Assembly: GCA_028768525.1 (NCBI GenBank)
Contig: CP054837.1
Location: 2,513,001 to 2,577,000, forward strand
Direction: 5' to 3'
Source of the DNA: Desulfobacter sp.
Lineage (GTDB): Bacteria > Desulfobacterota > Desulfobacteria > Desulfobacterales > Desulfobacteraceae
DNA length: 64,000 nt
Shown here: positions 41,829 to 50,005 of the stretch, piece by piece
Layout of the letters: every line of letters starts with the position of its first letter
How positions within the stretch are numbered: the first letter of the stretch is position 1
Made by a program: the position numbers and the translations under genes
The notes under the pieces: model-generated
Database searches by the model: none
What the model saw: only the letters and a program-made list of their open reading frames with translations
Told to the model about the DNA's origin: nothing

Positions 41829-43286
41829 ATGGTAGTAGATAAAGACTTACTCTCCCTTCAGGAAGCCCGCTCCCTTGTCCGGGGGGCCAGAAAGGCCCAG
41901 GAATTCCTGGCCGGCCTCTCCCAGGAACGGGTGGACGCCATGGTAAACGCCATTGCCGAGAAGGGTCAGGCCAATGCCGAGGAACTGGCAAAAATGGCCA
42001 TGGAAGAGACCGGGTTCGGCAAATGGGAAGATAAAAAGGCCAAGAACATCCTGGCCACCCGGGATCTTTACGCCCACATCGCCCCCATGAAAACCATGGG
42101 GATCATCAACGAGGACAGGGATAAGAAAATCCTTGAAATTGCCTCGCCGGCCGGTGTGATTGCGGCCCTGATCCCTTCAACCAATCCCACGTCCACCACC
42201 TTTTACAAGGCCATGATTTCCCTGAAGGCCGGAAACGCGGTGGTCTTCAGCCCCCATCCCTCGGCGGCCGGATGCATCCGCAAAACCGTCGAGGTCATCC
42301 AGGAGGCCCTTGCCTCCCAGGGGGCGCCGGTGGACCTGGTGACCATGATGAGCATCCCCACCATCCAGGGTACCGCAGAGCTGATGAAGCAGGCCGACCT
42401 CATCCTGGCCACCGGCGGCCCCGGCATGGTCAAGGCGGCCTACAGCTCCGGCACCCCGGCCCTGGGCGTGGGCGCCGGCAATGTCCCGGCCTTTATTGAA
42501 AGAAGCGCCGACATCACCAAAGCCGTATCTCGGATCATGGCCTCCAAGACCTTTGACAACGGAACCGTCTGCGCCTCTGAACAGGCCATTGTCACCGAAA
42601 ACATCATCGACGATGATGTGGCCGAAGAGTTTGCCGCCCAGGGCGGCTACTTTCTTTCAGAGGAGGAAGTGGCCCGTGTCAAACCCGTGATGGAGCGGGC
42701 AGGCGGCAGCATGAACCCGGCCATTGTCGGCAGAAACGCCCAGTACATCGCCGACCTGGCCGGCATCAAGATCCCGGCCGGTACCCGTGTGCTGGCCTAC
42801 CGGGAAAAAGGTGTGGGGCCTGAATTTCCCTTTTCCAAGGAAAAGCTCACCGCCCTCATCGGATATTACACCGTGGCGGACTGGCAGGCCGCCTGTGACC
42901 TTTGCCACAAACTGCTGAAGAACGGCGGTATCGGCCACTCCCTGGCCATCCACTCGGAAAACGATGAAGTGGTCCGGGAATTTGCCATGAAAAAACCGGT
43001 CTCCCGCCTCCTGGTGAACACCCCCTCCACCCAGGGGGCCGTGGGCATTACCACGGCACTGCCCCCCTCGTTTACCCTGGGATGCGGCACCGTGGGCGGC
43101 AGCTCCACCTCGGACAACGTGGGGCCCATGCACCTGTTCAACGTAAGATACCTGGCCTACGACACGGGCAAATGCCCGGTGGACAAACCGGCCTCAGTAT
43201 CCTGCACCGCCTCCGCCGGCAATGATATGGATACCCAGGTCAAGCAGATAACCGAGCTTGTCCTGGCCCAGCTGAGCAAGATGTAA
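41829..43286 (+). CDS. eutE: CoA-acylating acetaldehyde dehydrogenase EutE
   Basis: A 485-aa enzyme converting acetaldehyde to acetyl-CoA. Catalytic Cys248 is in TFDNGTVCASEQ, with the cofactor loop ATGGPGMVKAA. The C-terminal helix after a short linker (MDTQVKQITELVLAQLSKM) looks like an encapsulation peptide, the usual place for EutE/PduP-type targeting in these loci. Confidence 0.96.
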   Translation: MVVDKDLLSLQEARSLVRGARKAQEFLAGLSQERVDAMVNAIAEKGQANAEELAKMAMEETGFGKWEDKKAKNILATRDLYAHIAPMKTMGIINEDRDKKILEIASPAGVIAALIPSTNPTSTTFYKAMISLKAGNAVVFSPHPSAAGCIRKTVEVIQEALASQGAPVDLVTMMSIPTIQGTAELMKQADLILATGGPGMVKAAYSSGTPALGVGAGNVPAFIERSADITKAVSRIMASKTFDNGTVCASEQAIVTENIIDDDVAEEFAAQGGYFLSEEEVARVKPVMERAGGSMNPAIVGRNAQYIADLAGIKIPAGTRVLAYREKGVGPEFPFSKEKLTALIGYYTVADWQAACDLCHKLLKNGGIGHSLAIHSENDEVVREFAMKKPVSRLLVNTPSTQGAVGITTALPPSFTLGCGTVGGSSTSDNVGPMHLFNVRYLAYDTGKCPVDKPASVSCTASAGNDMDTQVKQITELVLAQLSKM

Positions 43287-43327
43287 CCTAAGAATTTTAG
43301 CAACAAGAATAAACGCCAATTAAACAC

Positions 43328-43346
43328 GCGGCCCATGCCGGGCCGC
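43328..43346 (+). other. Hairpin before eutM
   Basis: GCGGCCC (43328-43334) pairs with GGGCCGC (43340-43346) around a 5-nt loop. It lies 24 bp upstream of the shell-protein ATG. It may stabilise the downstream message for a high-copy shell protein. No T-run follows. Confidence 0.5.
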
Positions 43347-43369
43347 CAACAAAACAAAGGAATAATAAA

Positions 43370-43654
43370 ATGACTACACTGAACGCACTCGGAATGATCG
43401 AAACCAAAGGATTTGTGGGCGCTGTTGAAGCAGCCGATGCCATGGTTAAAGCCGCCAACGTCACCCTCATCGGTAAAACCCAGGTGGGCTCCGGCCTTGT
43501 GACCGTATCCGTACGCGGCGACGTGGGCGCTGTAAAGGCCGCCACCGACGCCGGCGCCGCTGCGGCAGAACGGGTTGGGGAACTGGTTTCCGTCCATGTC
43601 ATTCCCCGCCCCCACGGCGATGTTGAAATGATTCTGCCCAAGCTTGAAGGCTAG
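43370..43654 (+). CDS. eutM: BMC-H shell protein EutM-like
   Basis: A 94-aa single BMC domain (ALGMIETKGFVGAVEAADAMVKAANV, GSGLVTVSVRGDVGAVKAATDAG), the main hexamer of the eut shell. Very close to the copy at 14205. Confidence 0.96.
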   Translation: MTTLNALGMIETKGFVGAVEAADAMVKAANVTLIGKTQVGSGLVTVSVRGDVGAVKAATDAGAAAAERVGELVSVHVIPRPHGDVEMILPKLEG

Positions 43655-43660
43655 GCATAG

Positions 43661-44476
43661 ATGAAGGTCATCACCGAGGCCACCCTCAGATCCCTGTTCC
43701 GGAAGGCGCCCTTTGACACCTTCCAGGTTGAAAAAGGGCAGATCCTGACGCCGTCGGCGGCCGGCTTCCTGGCTGAACGCAAGATTCAGATCCTGGAAGC
43801 CGGTGCCGACCCGGCGCCGGCTTCCAAGCCCCAGACACCAGACGGAAACGAGGCCCCTCCTGCCGAAGAGGCCAAACCGGCGGAGAAACGCTATCCCTAT
43901 GTTTCCGCATTGGACGGGAGCCGGTACGAGGCCAAGCCCGAGCACATGACCCACCTGGCCGGAAACCGGCTGATCCCCAAAGACCATCCCCGGATCGTTT
44001 TCCGGGGAAAGCTGGACAGCCTCCAGTCGGCCATCCTCCTGGTCCAGGCCCACGCCATTGAAAAGGGCCTGCCGGGATTGTCAGCGGACCTGGGCCAGAT
44101 TCTGGACTGGACAAGGGAAATCATGAAGGCCGATGTCCTGGACACGGACCTTGAAATGGAATGCACCCTGGGACTGAGCACCGACGAGTTACGGCAGCAC
44201 TCCCATTATCCCAAAAAACACTACGGCGTCGGCCACATCATGCCCGCCGTTGACATGGGATACACCCTGCTGGCCCTCAACGATCTGAGAAGCCGGGTCA
44301 GGGAAGTTGAAACCTGTGCAGTGAATGCCTTCAGGTGCGAATTCAAAACCCGCCGCCAGGACCTGCTCCAGGCCCTGAACCGGATGAGTTCCGCCGTTTA
44401 TATACTCATGGTCCGGGAACAGGCCGGGGTTTATTCCCCCGGCCAGCCCGGGGTGACGGATAAGCAATATGGATAA
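43661..44476 (+). CDS. eutT: Cobalamin adenosyltransferase EutT
   Basis: A 271-aa enzyme making adenosylcobalamin for EutBC. The adenosyltransferase signatures are present: IVFRGKLDSLQSAIL, LRSRVREVETCAVNAF and DLLQALNRMSSAVYILM. The HX11CCX2C metal motif of E. coli EutT is absent. In its place is a Cys-free stretch (residues about 75-100). This suggests a metal-independent form. Overlaps pduL by 8 bp. Confidence 0.92.
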   Translation: MKVITEATLRSLFRKAPFDTFQVEKGQILTPSAAGFLAERKIQILEAGADPAPASKPQTPDGNEAPPAEEAKPAEKRYPYVSALDGSRYEAKPEHMTHLAGNRLIPKDHPRIVFRGKLDSLQSAILLVQAHAIEKGLPGLSADLGQILDWTREIMKADVLDTDLEMECTLGLSTDELRQHSHYPKKHYGVGHIMPAVDMGYTLLALNDLRSRVREVETCAVNAFRCEFKTRRQDLLQALNRMSSAVYILMVREQAGVYSPGQPGVTDKQYG

Positions 44477-45164
44477 TATGAATATTGAAGAGATTGTCAG
44501 GGATGTACTGGTGGAACTGACCCGGTTTCAGGAGGGGAACCTGACCCCTGCCGAAGCCGACGACACCATCCCCGTGGAAATGTCGGCCCGCCATGTCCAC
44601 CTCTCTGAAAAGGATGCCCTTGCACTTTTCGGCACCCCCCTGACACCGGTACGGGAGCTGTCCCAGCCGGGCCAGTACCTGTGCAAGGAGCGGGTCCGCC
44701 TCATCGGCCCCAAGGGGGTGATGGACAATGTGGCCGTGCTGGGGCCGGCCAGGGATCTTTCCCAGGTGGAGATATCCCTTACCGACGCCAGGTCCCTGGG
44801 CCTTGACGTGCCCATCCGCCAGTCCGGGGATGTCCAGGGGACGCCGGGCATACTGCTCTCCTCGGGCAGCAGCATCGTGCCCCTTGACCAGGGAGTGATC
44901 GTTGCCGGACGCCATATCCACATGTCGCCGGATGATGCCCGGCGGCTGGATGTCAGGGACCGGGAACTGACGGCCGTGCTCATGGAAGGCAGACGCCCGG
45001 CGGTATTCCGGGATGTGCTGGTCCGGGTCCACAAGGACTTTCGGCTGGCCATGCACATTGATGCGGACGAGGCCAACGGCTGCGGCTGCGGCCCCGGCAC
45101 CCGGTGCAGGATTGTAAAAGATCCCGTGAAGGAGGCCGGCAATGACCGAGGCCGCCTTAATTGA
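44469..45164 (+). CDS. pduL: PduL-type phosphate acyltransferase (eut locus)
   Basis: A 231-aa enzyme using PduL in place of EutD. Zinc motifs are SARHVHLSEKD and AGRHIHMSPDD. An N-terminal amphipathic helix (MNIEEIVRDVLVELTRFQ) is a likely encapsulation peptide. A Cys pair (GCGCGPGTRC) near the end differs from the choline-locus copy. Confidence 0.95.
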   Translation: MDNMNIEEIVRDVLVELTRFQEGNLTPAEADDTIPVEMSARHVHLSEKDALALFGTPLTPVRELSQPGQYLCKERVRLIGPKGVMDNVAVLGPARDLSQVEISLTDARSLGLDVPIRQSGDVQGTPGILLSSGSSIVPLDQGVIVAGRHIHMSPDDARRLDVRDRELTAVLMEGRRPAVFRDVLVRVHKDFRLAMHIDADEANGCGCGPGTRCRIVKDPVKEAGNDRGRLN

Positions 45165-45774
45165 ACAGATTGTCAGGAAAGTCCTGGCCGGCATCCGTGA
45201 ATCCGCGTCTCTGGAATCTTTCTCCTCCTGTTTTTTGATTCTGGGGACAAGGGAAAACACGGACATGGAAAAGCTCACCGCCCACCTGCCCACCGGGGCC
45301 GCCACGGTCTTTACCGAAGACCGCCCCGGGCTGCAGGTGATGGACCCGGTACACCAACCGTCCCGTGAGTACGAGGGAATCATTCTTCCCTCCTTGTCCA
45401 TGACGGCCATGGCTGACCTGGCCCTGGGCCGGGCAACGGAAAAAACGGGACACAATGTCCTGGAACTGCTCATGTCGGGGTATCAGGTAAAGGTGATGGA
45501 CTTCGAGTACACCGCCTTCAGGGAGGCGGCGCCCCCGGCCCTGTGGCAGCTGTATGAATCCTATCGGAAGACCCTGGAGGGATTCGGCCTGACCCAGCTG
45601 GCACCGCCGGCCAAGGGGGCCCTGACGGTACAAAAAAAACTGGTGACCGAACAGGAGATCCAAAGGCTCCACCAACAGGGCGTGTCACGGGCCAGGATCG
45701 CGGAACGAACCATTGTGACGAGCCTGGCAAAAGATCTGGCCGACGCACTGGGAATCGAAATTCAACGGTTTTAA
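45142..45774 (+). CDS. Uncharacterised ethanolamine-locus protein
   Basis: A 210-aa protein opening TEAALIEQIVRKVLAGI, an amphipathic helix of the targeting type, then a Rossmann-like core (SCFLILGTRE, GIILPSLSMTAMADLALG) and VTEQEIQRLHQQGVSRARI near the end. It resembles the hypothetical family found between pduL and eutN in many eut/GRM loci. No activity is known. It overlaps pduL by 23 bp. Confidence 0.78.
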   Translation: MTEAALIEQIVRKVLAGIRESASLESFSSCFLILGTRENTDMEKLTAHLPTGAATVFTEDRPGLQVMDPVHQPSREYEGIILPSLSMTAMADLALGRATEKTGHNVLELLMSGYQVKVMDFEYTAFREAAPPALWQLYESYRKTLEGFGLTQLAPPAKGALTVQKKLVTEQEIQRLHQQGVSRARIAERTIVTSLAKDLADALGIEIQRF

Positions 45775-45788
45775 AACGGAGAATAATT

Positions 45789-46082
45789 ATGATCGTGGGA
45801 AGCGTGGTGGGAAATGTATGGGCGACCCGGAAAGAGGAAACCCTAAGCGGACTAAAACTCATGGTGGTCATGCCCGTGGACCCGGTGACCGGTGAAAAAA
45901 AAGACTGCCTGGTTGCCGCGGACCAGGTGGGCGCCGGCATCGGCGACCTGGTGCTTGTGGCCACAGGTAGTTCCGCCCGCCAGGCCCCACAGACCGACGG
46001 CACCCCTGTGGATGCCGCCATTGTAGGGATCATCGACCAGGTGGACACACCGGGTGCACCAGCCGCAAACCGGCTGGGATAA
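45789..46082 (+). CDS. eutN: BMC-P pentamer shell protein EutN (eut locus)
   Basis: A 97-aa EutN/CcmL protein (MIVGSVVGNVWATRKEETLSGLKLMVV, IGDLVLVATGSSARQ, PVDAAIVGIID). Forms the vertex caps of the eut shell. Preceded by ACGGAGAA. Confidence 0.95.
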   Translation: MIVGSVVGNVWATRKEETLSGLKLMVVMPVDPVTGEKKDCLVAADQVGAGIGDLVLVATGSSARQAPQTDGTPVDAAIVGIIDQVDTPGAPAANRLG

Positions 46083-46089
46083 GGAAATT

Positions 46090-46644
46090 ATGACTGAAAT
46101 ACTGGATACGTTGGGGTTGGTTGAAACCCGTACCATTGCAAGCGGCGCCCGCCTACTTGATATCATGCTCAAGAGGGGCGAGGTTGACCTGCTCCAGGCC
46201 GGGGCCATCTGTTCCGGGCGGTTCCTCATCCGGGTGACCGGGGCCAGGGATGCGGTCAAGGCTGCTGTAACTGCCGTGGTTGAAGATCCGGCCGCAGTTG
46301 ACACCTTTATCATTTCCCGGATCAGCGCCCGGGTGATCCGGGCGCTGAAAACCAGAACCATGCCGGAACCGGGGCAGGCCCTGGGCCTGGTCGAAAGCCG
46401 GCGGTCCGCTTCAGGCATCGCCGCTGCAGATGCAGCCGTGAAACGCGCCGATGTGACCCTGGTCCGGCTGGCCGTGGCCCGGGGCATCAACGGAAAATCC
46501 TTTATCCTGGTTGCCGGGAACCTGGCCGCCGTGGCGGAGGCCGTTGAAGCGGCCTGCCTGCATCTGGATAAGGATCTTTTGGACAGCACCGTAATTCCCA
46601 ACCCCGACCGCCGGGCTGCTGAAGCCCTGGCCGGAACGATCTAA
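46090..46644 (+). CDS. PduT-like BMC-T shell protein, first eut copy
   Basis: A 184-aa tandem BMC protein (LGLVETRTIASGARLLDIMLKRGEV, then ALGLVESRRSASGIAAADAAVKRADV). Cys41 in GAICSGRF lies at the pore position that holds an Fe-S cluster in PduT. The start is the ATG at 46090 behind AAGGAAA. An in-frame GTG upstream would overlap eutN. One of two PduT-like proteins in the eut locus. Confidence 0.9.
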   Translation: MTEILDTLGLVETRTIASGARLLDIMLKRGEVDLLQAGAICSGRFLIRVTGARDAVKAAVTAVVEDPAAVDTFIISRISARVIRALKTRTMPEPGQALGLVESRRSASGIAAADAAVKRADVTLVRLAVARGINGKSFILVAGNLAAVAEAVEAACLHLDKDLLDSTVIPNPDRRAAEALAGTI

Positions 46645-46666
46645 ATCCAACACTGGAGAGAACAAT

Positions 46667-47017
46667 ATGAAAAAAGAACTCATCGGCCCCAACAACCTGG
46701 ATAAGTTTCTAGGACCGGAAGAGACGGTTTTCAGAATGGGACCGGACAAAATCCTGACCCCGGGTGCCAAGGATATCCTCAGGAACCGGGGCGTCAGAAT
46801 CGAATATACCAAAGAGACCTGCCCTGCCCCGGCCGCCACGGATGCCTGCGGGCCCGACGCACAGCTCAGGGCCATCGGTTCACCGGACCAGGTCCGCAGC
46901 CAGACCTGCATGGCCATGACCATTGTGGACCTGCTGGGCAGGGAATACGGAATTCAAGATCCCGAAGTATTAAAAGAAATTACCCTGGCTGTAATGTCAA
47001 AGATAGACGCAAACTAG
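46667..47017 (+). CDS. EutQ N-terminal-domain protein, separate gene
   Basis: A 116-aa protein. The segment DKILTPGAKDILRNRGVRIEYT matches the N-terminal domain of the choline-locus EutQ (ILTPSAKDAIKKAEIEV) and the EutT N-terminus. The rest (LLGREYGIQDPEVLKEITLAVMSKI) forms a C-terminal helix of encapsulation-peptide style. With the cupin gene at 47077 it makes a split EutQ. Function unknown. Confidence 0.75.
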   Translation: MKKELIGPNNLDKFLGPEETVFRMGPDKILTPGAKDILRNRGVRIEYTKETCPAPAATDACGPDAQLRAIGSPDQVRSQTCMAMTIVDLLGREYGIQDPEVLKEITLAVMSKIDAN

Positions 47018-47076
47018 ATAACCATCCTTGATTCACAAGGTTAGTATACAAAGAGACACAAAGGAGATAGTTGAAA

Positions 47077-47538
47077 ATGGACATCGATAAAAACATTCTG
47101 GAATCCATTGTAAGAGAAGTTGTTGCCAAGCATATGGAAGGGGCTGCCGGCCAGGCCGCCGAAGAATTCAAATCCGACCGGGACCCGGTTTCCGGCGTGA
47201 AATCCGTTCAGATCGCCACCGTGAAACCTGAAAAATTCGATACCGGCAAACCCGGGGACAAGGTATTGCTCAAGGACGTCCTCACCCTGGAAGAAAGCCC
47301 CCGGCTGGGCTGCGGCCTCATGGAAATGGAAGCCACCACCTTTGACTGGACCCTGAACTACGACGAGGTTGACGTGGTTCTCGAAGGCAGCCTGACCATC
47401 ATTGTCAACGGCAAAAAAGTCACCGCCAACAAGGGCGAACTGGTATTTATCCCGGCGAACACCACCATTCAGTTCTCCGTTCCCGAATACGCCAAATTCG
47501 TCTATGTGACCTACCCGGCCAACTGGGAAGATCAATAA
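47077..47538 (+). CDS. eutQ: EutQ-like cupin protein (eut locus)
   Basis: A 153-aa protein from the ATG at 47077 behind AAGGAGAT. An N-terminal helix (DKNILESIVREVVAKHMEG) is a possible targeting peptide. The cupin core is GLMEMEATTFDWTLNYDEVDVVLEGSLTIIVNGK. Lacks the N-terminal domain of the choline-locus EutQ, which is encoded just upstream. Confidence 0.88.
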   Translation: MDIDKNILESIVREVVAKHMEGAAGQAAEEFKSDRDPVSGVKSVQIATVKPEKFDTGKPGDKVLLKDVLTLEESPRLGCGLMEMEATTFDWTLNYDEVDVVLEGSLTIIVNGKKVTANKGELVFIPANTTIQFSVPEYAKFVYVTYPANWEDQ

Positions 47539-47551
47539 GGATTACTGCTTT

Positions 47552-48859
47552 ATGGATGCTGTTAACCGGATCAAGGAAATGGGGGTGGTGGGTGCCGGCG
47601 GTGCCGGGTTCCCCACCCATGTCAAGGTGAAGTCCAGCGCCGATACGGTTCTGGTCAACGCCGCAGAATGCGAGCCCCTGCTCCACAAGGACAAGCAGAT
47701 TCTCATCCACCGTGCAGATGCCTTTTTCAAAGGCCTTGAAACGGTGATGGCCGCCGTTGGCGCCCAAAGGGGAATCATCGGCATTAAGCGGAAACACAAG
47801 GCCATCATCGACGCCCTGTCCGCCCGGCTCCCCGGCCGGGTGGAGATCTGCGCCGTGGATGACTTCTACCCGGCCGGTGATGAACTGACCCTGATCCGGG
47901 AAACCACCGGGATCATTGTTGAACCCGGGCAGCTTCCCATCTCCCGGGGCATTGTGGTCAACAACGTGGAGTCCCTGTACAATATCGGCATGGACCGCCC
48001 TGTGACCACCAAGTTCATCAATATAGCCGGAGAGGTGGAAAACCGGCATACCCTTGAGGTGCCCATCGGGATCTCCTTTAAGGAAATCCTGGACTACGCA
48101 TGCCCGACCATCGCCGATTACACGGTGATCGAAGGCGGCCCCATGATGGGCAGCATTGTGACGGATTTCACCCGGCCCGTGACCAAAACCACGGCCGCCC
48201 TGCTGGTATTTCCCAGCGACCATGTACTCATCAGAAAATACAGGGACATGGCCTCGGAGAAAACGGTAAACAAGATCGGCAAGGCCGGCTGCGACCAGTG
48301 CACCTTCTGTACGGAACTCTGCCCCAGGTACCTTCTGGGACATCCCATCCAGCCCCACCGTGCCATGCGTTCCCTGGTCTTCCACAATGAAGATGCCGGT
48401 GAAAAGACCGTTCAGACCCACGCCCTCTACTGCTGCCAGTGCAACCTCTGCTCCTTTGTTTCCTGCCCCGAAGGCCTGTACCCTTCCCAGGTCTGTATCA
48501 ACAACCGGCAGGCGGCCATTGAACAGAAACTGAGCTATGACGGGCCCCTCTCCAATGAGGGACACCCCCTGGCCCAGTACAGGAAAACCCCGTCACGCAG
48601 GCTGAAGACCATGCTGGATCTGAACCGCTTCCCCGATTCAGGGGAATTGGCCGACCATGTGTTCACACCGGCCGAACTGACCATTCCTCTGCGCCAGCAC
48701 ATCGGCGGTCCTGCCGCTCCGGTGGTCACCGCCGGGGACGCCGTGGAAAAGGGAGAGAAAATCGCCACCATGGGCGAGGCCCTGGGCAGTGAAATCCACT
48801 CCCCGGCAGCCGGCCAGGTCAGCCATGTGGACGACACCTGCATCCGGATCGTCCCCTAA
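47552..48859 (+). CDS. pduS: PduS-like Fe-S flavoprotein (eut locus)
   Basis: A 435-aa RnfC-like protein (AVNRIKEMGVVGAGGAGFPTHVKV) with two [4Fe-4S] motifs (CDQCTFCTELCP and CCQCNLCSFVSCP) and a C-terminal barrel (VTAGDAVEKGEKIA). In this B12-dependent locus it may reduce cob(II)alamin for EutT, as PduS does, or move electrons across the shell with the PduT-like proteins. Confidence 0.92.
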   Translation: MDAVNRIKEMGVVGAGGAGFPTHVKVKSSADTVLVNAAECEPLLHKDKQILIHRADAFFKGLETVMAAVGAQRGIIGIKRKHKAIIDALSARLPGRVEICAVDDFYPAGDELTLIRETTGIIVEPGQLPISRGIVVNNVESLYNIGMDRPVTTKFINIAGEVENRHTLEVPIGISFKEILDYACPTIADYTVIEGGPMMGSIVTDFTRPVTKTTAALLVFPSDHVLIRKYRDMASEKTVNKIGKAGCDQCTFCTELCPRYLLGHPIQPHRAMRSLVFHNEDAGEKTVQTHALYCCQCNLCSFVSCPEGLYPSQVCINNRQAAIEQKLSYDGPLSNEGHPLAQYRKTPSRRLKTMLDLNRFPDSGELADHVFTPAELTIPLRQHIGGPAAPVVTAGDAVEKGEKIATMGEALGSEIHSPAAGQVSHVDDTCIRIVP

Positions 48860-48941
48860 AAACAGCATCACAGAAACAAACAGGGACGGCGGACCGCCGC
48901 CGTCCCATTGCATATAAAGCGTAAAAACAAGGATTTTACCC

Positions 48942-49496
48942 ATGCCCCATGCAATAGGCATCATCGAATTATCCAGCATCGCAGCCGGGTACGACACCCA
49001 GGACGCCATGATAAAGGCTGCCGAAGTAACCCCCCTCATCGCCCGGACCATCTGCTCGGGCAAGTTCCTCATCGTCATCGGCGGCAGTGTTTCCGCCGTG
49101 GATGCCGCCCTGAATGCCGGCAAAACCCAGGCAGCCGGCTTCCTCATCGAGCACCTGAACATTCCCAATGTGGATCCCCAGGTATTTGCCGCCATTTCCG
49201 GGAACGTGGATCTCACCAATGCCGGCCATAGGTCTTTGGGGATCGTGGAGACCTTTTCCGCCACCCCCATTATCGAAGCCGCCGACGCCGCGGTCAAAGC
49301 GGCCGATGTCCAGCTGCTCAGGGTCCATGTTTCCATGGCCATCGGCGGCAAGGGTTTTTTCCTGGCCAACGGCGACACTGCATCGGTTACGGCTGCCGTG
49401 GATGCAGCCGTGGAAACCATCAAAGAATCCGGCATGCTGGTCAACCGGGTCGTAATCCCGGCCGCCTCTCCGGAACTTTTAAAAGAATACATCTGA
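48942..49496 (+). CDS. pduT: PduT-like BMC-T shell protein, second eut copy
   Basis: A 184-aa tandem BMC protein (AIGIIELSSIAAGYDTQDAMIKAAEV, LGIVETFSATPIIEAADAAVKAADV) with Cys38 in RTICSGKF at the PduT Fe-S position. It follows the pduS-like gene after 82 bp, and its stop shares a base with eutP. Confidence 0.91.
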   Translation: MPHAIGIIELSSIAAGYDTQDAMIKAAEVTPLIARTICSGKFLIVIGGSVSAVDAALNAGKTQAAGFLIEHLNIPNVDPQVFAAISGNVDLTNAGHRSLGIVETFSATPIIEAADAAVKAADVQLLRVHVSMAIGGKGFFLANGDTASVTAAVDAAVETIKESGMLVNRVVIPAASPELLKEYI

Positions 49497-49921
49497 TGAA
49501 AAAAATCATGTTCATCGGCCAGACCGGGTGCGGGAAAACCACCCTCACCCAGGCCCTGCGGGGGCAGGAGATCTCCTATGTCAAAACCCAGGCCGTGAAA
49601 TACTGCGGCATTGTGGTGGACACCCCGGGTGAATTCGTTGAAAACCGCAGGTTTTATTCGGCCCTGATGACCTCCGCCCTCAAGGCCGACATCATCGGCC
49701 TGGTCCAGGACGCCACCCGGAAAACTTCTATTTTTCCCCCGAAATTCGCTGCCATGTTCAGGAAAAAAGTCATCGGCATCATCTCCAAGGCGGATCTCTC
49801 AGAAGGAGACGCCGAACGTTCCGAGCGGTTCCTGAAACGGGCCGGTGCGACGGCCGTCCTCACCACCAGCGCCACGGACAAAACCGGCATTCCGGAACTC
49901 ATGGCACTTCTGGCAGATTGA
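49496..49921 (+). CDS. eutP: EutP-like GTPase fold/acetate kinase-type protein (eut locus)
   Basis: A 141-aa protein with P-loop GQTGCGKTTL, DTPGEFVEN and SKAD motifs of EutP/PduV. Likely last gene of the eut operon. It may convert acetyl phosphate to acetate with ATP gain. Confidence 0.94.
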   Translation: MKKIMFIGQTGCGKTTLTQALRGQEISYVKTQAVKYCGIVVDTPGEFVENRRFYSALMTSALKADIIGLVQDATRKTSIFPPKFAAMFRKKVIGIISKADLSEGDAERSERFLKRAGATAVLTTSATDKTGIPELMALLAD

Positions 49922-50005
49922 TCTTTGCTGTCATCCCGACGCCTGACTGAAATATATTAGGACATCTTTAAGCTTTACAGAAAAAATTGCATCAAGGAGA
50001 ACCCA

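Noticed and set aside
47447..48565. 372-codon minus-strand frame opposite the pduS-like gene
   Set aside because: Antisense shadow of a gene with intact ferredoxin motifs.
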